From NCBI RefSeq assembly GCF_965657105.1, contig NZ_CBFHNB010000013.1:1-38470 (forward strand): DNA of 38,470 bases, in the 5' to 3' direction. Numbering within the stretch: position 1 is the stretch's first letter; the number at the start of each line of letters is the position of its first letter. The position numbers and the translations under genes are program-made. The stretch is from Puniceispirillum sp965657105. Its GTDB lineage: Bacteria > Pseudomonadota > Alphaproteobacteria > Puniceispirillales > Puniceispirillaceae. Positions 33,523 through 38,470 of this stretch are shown piece by piece. The notes below the pieces were generated by a model. The model was not told where the DNA came from. It saw only the letters and a program-made list of their open reading frames with translations, and made no database searches.

Positions 33523-35813
33523 CCATCCTGTGGTGCGGGCAAGGCCGTACGTTTACCGCTAGGCAAGGCACGTTGCGGCGGGGCTTTCACCTCGACCACA
33601 AGTTCATCATCCTTGACATCGACAAAGGCGAGACCGCCACCGGCAAGCTCGCCAAAAAGCAACGCATCGGCAAGTGGCTTTTTGATGCTTTCCTGCACAA
33701 CGCGCGCCAGCGGTCGGGCACCATAATTACGGTCATAACCGCGAATAGCCAACCAGTCACGCGCTGCCTCACTCAACTCAATCTCGACATTACGATCTGC
33801 CAGCTGGGCATCAAGCTGCATCATGAATTTATCAACAACAAGCCGGATTACATCACTTTCCAATGGCGCAAACGGAATCATCGCATCAAGACGGTTACGG
33901 AATTCAGGCGTGAACATTTTCTCAATCGCTTCGATATCGGCACCATCATTCATATCACGGCCAAAGCCGATCGCCTTTTTCGATAGCTCCTGCGCCCCTG
34001 CATTCGTCGTCATAATCAGAATGACATTGCGGAAATCGACTGATTTACCGTTATTATCCGTCAACTTGCCATGATCCATCACCTGCAACAGAATATTGAA
34101 CAAATCAGGATGTGCTTTTTCAATCTCATCAAGCAATAGCACCGCATGTGGCGTTTGATCGACAGCATCGGTCAACAAACCGCCTTGATCAAAGCCAACA
34201 TAGCCAGGAGGCGCCCCGATCAGGCGCGACACGGTATGCCGTTCCATATATTCGGACATATCAAACCGGATCAGCTTAATACCAAGCGCTTCGGCCAATT
34301 GCCGCGCAACTTCGGTCTTGCCAACACCCGTAGGGCCAGAGAACAGATAATTACCAACCGGCTTTTCAACTTCACGCAAACCAGCACGTGATAATTTGAT
34401 GGCCGAAGACAGCGCTGATATCGCCACATCCTGTCCAAAGACCAGACGTTTTAGATCGTCTTCAAGCGTTGCCAGAACCGCCTTATCATCACGACTAACA
34501 TGCTTTGACGGAATACGCGCCATCGTTGCAACTGTCGCTTCGATTTCCTTTTGACCCACCGTGGCCTTACGACGCGATGGTGCCAGAAGATTTTGGGCGG
34601 CGGCAGCTTCGTCAATCACATCGATTGCTTTGTCAGGCAGCTTGCGGTCATTAATATAGCGTGCTGCCAGATCAACGGCTGTCTTTAGGGCGGCACCTGT
34701 ATAGCGAATTTTATGATGTGCCTCATAGCGGCTTTTCAGACCATTCAGAATTTTGATGGTATCGGCCACAGTCGGCTCAGCCACATCAATTTTCTGGAAG
34801 CGGCGAACCAGCGCCCGGTCTTTTTCAAAATGACCCCGATATTCTTTATAGGTCGTTGAACCGATACAGCGCAGATTACCTTCCTGCAATGCTGGTTTTA
34901 ACAGGTTAGAGGCGTCCATAGCCCCACCAGAAGTTGCACCAGCACCAATCACTGTATGAATTTCATCGATGAACAGAATGGCATTTTCATCATTTTCAAC
35001 CGCTTTCATAACGGCTTTGAGACGTTCTTCAAAATCACCACGATAGCGCGTGCCTGCCAGCAACTGCCCCATATCAAGAGAATAAATGACAGCATTTGTC
35101 AGCACTTCCGGCACTTCACCATTATGAATGCGCAAAGCCAGACCTTCGGCAATCGCAGTCTTACCAACGCCCGGATCACCAACATAAAGCGGGTTGTTCT
35201 TGGTACGGCGACATAGCACCTGAATCGTACGATCAACTTCACGGTCACGCCCAATTAGCGGGTCAATGCGACCATTCGCGGCCTTGGCGATCAGATTAAC
35301 TGCATATTGGCTAAGCGGATCACTGCCAGCATCATCAATAGGCTCGCCTTCAGTCTGATCTTCGGTACCGCGCGCGATATTGCCATCCTTGCCGTGGCTT
35401 AGGAACGATACCGCGTCAAGACGGGTCATATTAAGTGATTTCAAAAACCATACGGCATGGCTTTCACGCTCGGAAAAGATCGAAACCAGAACATTGGCAC
35501 CTGTGGCAACTTCACGACCAGATGACTGCGTATGGATAATGGCACGCTGAATCACACGCTGGAAAGACGCGGTTGGCTGGACATCAAGCCCATCCTTAGC
35601 ACTGACAATCGATTCGAGTTCGACTTCGATATATTCTTGTAATTTGCGCGCTAGCTCCTGAATATCAACATTACAGGCATTCAAGACCTCAAGCGCATCG
35701 CTATCTTCGGTCAGGGCAAGCAATAGATGTTCAAGCGTTGCAAATTCATGCGCACGTGTTGTCGCATTCGACATGGCGCGGCGTAGGGACTCTTCCAGTT
35801 CACGAGACAACAT
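33519..35813 (-). CDS. clpA: ATP-dependent Clp protease ATP-binding subunit ClpA
   Basis: ClpA is the AAA+ unfoldase that feeds substrates, including ClpS-bound N-degron proteins, to ClpP. 764 aa. Domains in order: an N-terminal Clp repeat domain (about 1-140, the ClpS dock), an acidic linker, D1 AAA+ with Walker A GDPGVGKT (212-219) and Walker B ILFIDE, then D2 with Walker A GPTGVGKT (493-500) and LLLDEIEKAH. The ClpP-docking loop carries IGF at about 615-617. The start lies five bases after the clpS stop, and its ribosome site (AGGG) overlaps that stop, so translation is coupled. The C-terminal tail is Pro/Lys/Ala-rich. clpP is not in the window. Confidence 0.98.
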   Translation of the reverse strand: MLSRELEESLRRAMSNATTRAHEFATLEHLLLALTEDSDALEVLNACNVDIQELARKLQEYIEVELESIVSAKDGLDVQPTASFQRVIQRAIIHTQSSGREVATGANVLVSIFSERESHAVWFLKSLNMTRLDAVSFLSHGKDGNIARGTEDQTEGEPIDDAGSDPLSQYAVNLIAKAANGRIDPLIGRDREVDRTIQVLCRRTKNNPLYVGDPGVGKTAIAEGLALRIHNGEVPEVLTNAVIYSLDMGQLLAGTRYRGDFEERLKAVMKAVENDENAILFIDEIHTVIGAGATSGGAMDASNLLKPALQEGNLRCIGSTTYKEYRGHFEKDRALVRRFQKIDVAEPTVADTIKILNGLKSRYEAHHKIRYTGAALKTAVDLAARYINDRKLPDKAIDVIDEAAAAQNLLAPSRRKATVGQKEIEATVATMARIPSKHVSRDDKAVLATLEDDLKRLVFGQDVAISALSSAIKLSRAGLREVEKPVGNYLFSGPTGVGKTEVARQLAEALGIKLIRFDMSEYMERHTVSRLIGAPPGYVGFDQGGLLTDAVDQTPHAVLLLDEIEKAHPDLFNILLQVMDHGKLTDNNGKSVDFRNVILIMTTNAGAQELSKKAIGFGRDMNDGADIEAIEKMFTPEFRNRLDAMIPFAPLESDVIRLVVDKFMMQLDAQLADRNVEIELSEAARDWLAIRGYDRNYGARPLARVVQESIKKPLADALLFGELAGGGLAFVDVKDDELVVEVKAPPQRALPSGKRTALPAPQDG

Positions 35814-35818
35814 TTACC

Positions 35819-36142
35819 CTATTCCTTTTCCAATTGAAGTTGCAACGGATGCTCTTTTTGACGTGCATATTCCATAGTCTTACTAGCTTTTGTTTCGGCA
35901 ATTTCAAAACTGTATATGCCACAGATACCAACACCACGTTGATGGACATTCAGCATGATCTGCGTCGCTTCATCAGCCGTGCGGCCAAAGAAATGCTGCA
36001 AAACATGCACAACAAATTCCATCGGCGTATAGTCGTCATTCATCATCACGACCTTATACATTGACGGCTTTTTTGTCTGAGTTCGGCTTTCCAGAATAAT
36101 CTGGCCCGATCCTCCATCCTGTTTTTTATCTTTATCTGTCAT
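35819..36142 (-). CDS. clpS: ATP-dependent Clp protease adaptor ClpS
   Basis: ClpS binds N-terminal Leu, Phe, Tyr or Trp and hands the protein to ClpA. 107 aa. The binding pocket residues are present: Asn35-Asp36-Asp37 in MMNDDYTPMEFVV and His67 in NVHQRGVG, matching the E. coli positions shifted by one. The C-terminal sheet is GICGIYSFEIAETKA. The N-terminal 22 residues are charged and disordered-looking, as expected for the part that inserts into ClpA. It lies directly upstream of clpA. Alphaproteobacteria often have two ClpS paralogues; this one is the clpA-linked copy. Confidence 0.97.
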   Translation of the reverse strand: MTDKDKKQDGGSGQIILESRTQTKKPSMYKVVMMNDDYTPMEFVVHVLQHFFGRTADEATQIMLNVHQRGVGICGIYSFEIAETKASKTMEYARQKEHPLQLQLEKE

Positions 36143-36154
36143 AATCAGCTCGCT

Positions 36155-36170
36155 GGCATGAACGAATGCC
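36155..36170. promoter_or_regulatory. inverted repeat GGCAT-N6-ATGCC upstream of clpS
   Basis: GGCAT at 36155-36159 and ATGCC at 36166-36170, 13 bases before the clpS start on its coding strand. The same half-sites recur in the palindrome at 36250-36264. The function is unknown; close to the start it could also fold in the message. Confidence 0.25.
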
Positions 36171-36249
36171 GCACCTCTATCTTATAGTATTTAACATTAT
36201 ACCTAAATTACTAGATACCGCTACATAAGGCTTCCTAGAGTTATGATAT

Positions 36250-36264
36250 CGGCATTAAATGCCG
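36250..36264. promoter_or_regulatory. 15-bp perfect palindrome between clpS and the carboxypeptidase gene
   Basis: CGGCATT (36250-36256), central A, AATGCCG (36258-36264). It lies in the 298-base divergent gap and could be an operator. The rest of the gap is A/T-rich with no feature I can name. Confidence 0.35.
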
Positions 36265-36440
36265 CTGGAAAAGGGGTTGAATAAAAAAAAATCATCTCTA
36301 AGCGCCTTATACAAAGCAACTATTGATAAAAAGGTAAAAAATTGGGCAAGATTCTTGATTGAAAACTTAATTCCGGTATGATTCATGCACAAGTGGATTG
36401 GGTTAACGCGCCGGTTGGGTGCTTGTCAGGAACGCATTTT

Positions 36441-37931
36441 ATGGCTGTTATAAATATCTGCTTAACTGCTATGACCAAAGCCAAGATATGGCTGAGCCGT
36501 GGGCTTTGCAATGGGTTGGGCAATGGGTTGGGCAATGGGTTGGGCAATGTCATCGATAGGCCCGATCATGCTAGCAACGCCCACCTTATCAGCGTCAAAA
36601 GACCGCAGGCGAAAAGACTGTGGGCAAAAAGACTGTGGGCAAAAAGACTGCGGGCGTTTTTCATATTTATGATGCTGTCATGTGGTGCCCTGATCTGGCC
36701 GCACCAAGCCATGGCTGCCAAATATGCCTCAATCGTCATCAATGCTGATACTGGCCGGGTCATGTATGCGCGGAATGCCGATGCCATGCGCTATCCGGCA
36801 TCTTTGACAAAAATCATGACGCTGTATCTGTTGTTCGAAGAAATCAAATCAGGCCGCATGGATATGAATTCGCGGATTGACGTATCCAGACTTGCTGCTA
36901 GCCGTTCACCATCAAAACTATATCTGAAACCCGGCCAGTCAATCAGTGCTGAGCAAGCTATCTACGCGCTGGTGACCAAGTCAGCCAACGATGTAGCGAC
37001 CGCCGTTGCCGAAGCCATTTCAGGAACCGAACGAAGTTTTGCCAAGCGGATGACGCGTAAAGCGCGCGCGCTGGGCATGCGCAAAACAGTGTTCAAAAAT
37101 GCTTCTGGCTTGCCGCACAGCCAGCAAAAGACAACCGCACGCGATATGGCGCGACTTGCGGTTGCTATGCGGCGTGATTTCCCGCGCCTATACGGTTATT
37201 TCAGCACGCAGAGCTTTAACTGGAAAGGCCGTAAATTTGGCAATCATAACAAGTTGCTGGCGCATTATTCAGGCACCGATGGCATTAAGACCGGCTATAT
37301 CAATGCTTCCGGTTTCAATCTGGTGGCTTCGGTCAAGCGGCATGGTGTGCGGCTGATTGGTGTGGTCTTTGGCGGTAAAACATCACGGTCACGCGATGCG
37401 CATATGATGAAAATTCTGGACGCACAATTCAAGCGGGCAAAGCCTGCGGATATCAGCGCCCAGGTCGCCGCAGTCGATATGCCACAAAAACTGCCAAAAT
37501 CCCCTCCCAAACGTAGCAATCTGATCAAAGTCAGGCGGCTTGCCAAGTTACCTTTGCCAAAAGAGGAATTTCTGGATTCGACCGATATTGCCAGCCATTC
37601 CCCTGCTGGTGTACAGACATCATCCGACGCTATACCCGACGTAACTTTTGACCCAGCCGCAACTTATGACGAGATCTGGAGCGTTCAGATTGGCAGTTTT
37701 GCCCGCCGCGTCAATGCCCATCGGGCGGCCGCCAAAGCGCGGCGTATGGTCGATAATGTGCTTGGCATGACACCAGCACGACTGACATTGGTGACAAATG
37801 GCAATATGCCATTGTGGCGCGTACGCTTTCATGATCTTGATGAAACCCAGGCGCGATCCGCCTGTGCGGCATTATTCGCCGAAGGAAGCCCCTGTATTGC
37901 GGTGCGCGAGCAAATTCGGGATACAAGTTAG
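36441..37931 (+). CDS. D-alanyl-D-alanine carboxypeptidase with C-terminal SPOR domain
   Basis: A periplasmic class C low-molecular-weight PBP that trims pentapeptides in peptidoglycan. Numbered from the longest frame at 36378: a Leu/Phe-rich signal segment (about 93-113, ending AMA), Ser142 and Lys145 in SLTK, SAN at 202-204, and KTG at 304-306. A Lys/Pro-rich linker leads to a SPOR domain (about 437-512, WSVQIGSFARR) that binds denuded glycans at division sites. It lacks the usual PBP5 membrane-anchoring helix. The N-terminus is odd: 60-90 residues precede the signal segment, including NGLG repeats and four KRLWA-type repeats coded by tandem DNA repeats. Starts at 36378, 36441 and 36471 are possible; I prefer 36441 because AGGA lies about 9 bases upstream. 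The stop codon falls inside a 13-bp tandem array. Confidence 0.9.
   Translation: MAVINICLTAMTKAKIWLSRGLCNGLGNGLGNGLGNVIDRPDHASNAHLISVKRPQAKRLWAKRLWAKRLRAFFIFMMLSCGALIWPHQAMAAKYASIVINADTGRVMYARNADAMRYPASLTKIMTLYLLFEEIKSGRMDMNSRIDVSRLAASRSPSKLYLKPGQSISAEQAIYALVTKSANDVATAVAEAISGTERSFAKRMTRKARALGMRKTVFKNASGLPHSQQKTTARDMARLAVAMRRDFPRLYGYFSTQSFNWKGRKFGNHNKLLAHYSGTDGIKTGYINASGFNLVASVKRHGVRLIGVVFGGKTSRSRDAHMMKILDAQFKRAKPADISAQVAAVDMPQKLPKSPPKRSNLIKVRRLAKLPLPKEEFLDSTDIASHSPAGVQTSSDAIPDVTFDPAATYDEIWSVQIGSFARRVNAHRAAAKARRMVDNVLGMTPARLTLVTNGNMPLWRVRFHDLDETQARSACAALFAEGSPCIAVREQIRDTS
36509..36549. repeat. 12-bp tandem repeat, 3.4 copies, in the carboxypeptidase N-terminal region
   Basis: The unit caatgggttggg repeats exactly at 36509-36520, 36521-36532 and 36533-36544, then a partial copy. 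The period keeps frame and encodes Asn-Gly-Leu-Gly repeats. Confidence 0.92.
36597..36656. repeat. 15-bp tandem repeat, 4 copies, in the carboxypeptidase N-terminal region
   Basis: The unit aaaagactgtgggca occurs at 36612-36626 and 36627-36641 exactly. Diverged copies flank them at 36597-36611 and 36642-36656. It encodes four pentapeptides (KRPQA, KRLWA, KRLWA, KRLRA) directly before the signal-peptide core. Confidence 0.92.
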
Positions 37932-37991
37932 TCTGGCACGTTAGTCTGTCACGTTAGTCTGTCACGTTAGTCTGGCACGTTAGTCTGGCAC
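37927..37991. repeat. 13-bp tandem repeat, 5 copies, starting in the carboxypeptidase stop codon
   Basis: Five head-to-tail units of gttagtctggcac occupy 37927-37991; copies 2 and 3 have a T in place of one G. The gene's TAG stop (37929-37931) lies in the first copy. Because 13 is not a multiple of 3, successive TAGs fall in all three frames. Confidence 0.95.
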
Positions 37992-38024
37992 TAGCAAACT
38001 ATCGATTTATAAAGCGGAACAGCA

Positions 38025-38456
38025 TCACGGTTTGAAAAAATTATCCAGATGCGGCACATCCGAATCAGGTTTCAACCATAAGGGGTGACTGATGGCGAAT
38101 ATCTGGCCGCGCACCCGCAACATATCATTATCATCAAGCGCACCTGGCGCAATGGATGTGCGCCCCTCGCCGTGCATACGGTAGAACATACATGCTCCAC
38201 ACGTTGAACAGAAGCCGCGTTTGGCCCAGCTGGAACTATCATACCAGCGCAATGCATTTGATGATGAGGTGATCTTGAAACAATGATCCGGCACCGACGT
38301 CGATGCCCAGCTGGTGCCCGAAATCCGGCGGCAATCATCACAGTGACAAATCAAAAGCGGTGTCAAAGGCCCAATCAGGCGAAAGCGTACCGCCCCACAA
38401 TGGCACCCACCATCAAAATATTTATCCTCAGTTCCGGTAATTGTCTCCAGCATCAT
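38025..38456 (-). CDS. GFA family zinc protein (CENP-V/GFA domain)
   Basis: A 143-aa protein of the glutathione-dependent formaldehyde-activating enzyme-like family. The zinc ligands are all present: GCHCGAVRF (Cys18, Cys20), CHCDDC (Cys37, Cys39, Cys42) and CSTCGAC (Cys83, Cys86, Cys89). Family members bind two zinc ions, and one has been linked to S-hydroxymethylglutathione formation, but most have no proven function, so formaldehyde chemistry should not be assumed. Two adjacent ATGs (38456 and 38453) follow GGAG; the second has the better spacing. It converges on the carboxypeptidase gene across the 13-bp repeat array, and its promoter lies at or beyond the window edge. Confidence 0.9.
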   Translation of the reverse strand: MMLETITGTEDKYFDGGCHCGAVRFRLIGPLTPLLICHCDDCRRISGTSWASTSVPDHCFKITSSSNALRWYDSSSWAKRGFCSTCGACMFYRMHGEGRTSIAPGALDDNDMLRVRGQIFAISHPLWLKPDSDVPHLDNFFKP

Positions 38457-38470
38457 AACTCTCCATTTCA

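Overview
The window looks like chromosomal core sequence of an alphaproteobacterium with intermediate GC content. Several gene blocks point there. These are rne facing amiC-ponA-prfB; aroQ-accB-accC-aat next to DUF2155, a single MCE/MlaD-like gene and an NDUFA12-type complex I gene; a B12-dependent class II ribonucleotide reductase (NrdJ); and clpS-clpA. A marine SAR116-like lineage (Puniceispirillum-like) is my guess from protein style, but I could not run a search. I see no tRNA, rRNA, phage, insertion sequence, CRISPR array or defence island.

Layout, left to right. (1) 49-3627, minus strand: cysE, a cysteine desulfurase gene, a [2Fe-2S] ferredoxin gene and mnmA. Together they run from cysteine synthesis to sulfur delivery and tRNA thiolation. 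(2) 3738-5702, plus: an alpha/beta hydrolase and tyrS. (3) 5699-9391, minus: a very large AsmA/YhdP-like envelope protein whose stop shares a CTAG with the tyrS stop. (4) 9538-10852, plus: a Bcp/PrxQ peroxiredoxin and a DUF455 ferritin-like protein. (5) 10906-16164, minus: amiC, ponA and prfB. (6) 16682-19246, plus: RNase E with a roughly 500-base upstream region and an unusual basic tail. (7) 19338-20507, minus: a class I aminotransferase. (8) 20798-22987, plus: an M48 protease with TPR-like repeats and a DsbA/ScsC-like thiol oxidoreductase. (9) 23180-26186, plus: aroQ, accB, accC and aat. (10) 26188-27486, minus: NDUFA12-like, MCE/MlaD-like and DUF2155 genes. (11) 27956-33522, plus: nrdJ, a RidA-family gene and a FemAB-like (DUF482) acyltransferase. 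(12) 33519-36142, minus: clpS-clpA. (13) 36441-37931, plus: a D,D-carboxypeptidase with a SPOR domain, with short tandem repeats at both ends. (14) 38025-38456, minus: a GFA/CENP-V zinc protein.

Functional themes. Envelope and peptidoglycan maintenance recurs: YhdP-like, AmiC, PBP1A, BepA-like protease, ScsC-like protein, MlaD-like protein, carboxypeptidase. All three parts of the bacterial leucyl/phenylalanyl N-degron pathway (Aat, ClpS, ClpA) lie within about 11 kb.

I found no convincing novel multi-gene system. The most distinctive sequence-level signals are: short tandem repeats of 12, 13 and 15 bp clustered around the carboxypeptidase gene, with 15-bp repeats also in the cysteine desulfurase and at the protease start; two convergent gene pairs that share a CTAG as mutually overlapping stop codons; a 17-bp palindrome in the yhdP/bcp divergent region; and the histone-H1-like Lys/Ala tail of RNase E.
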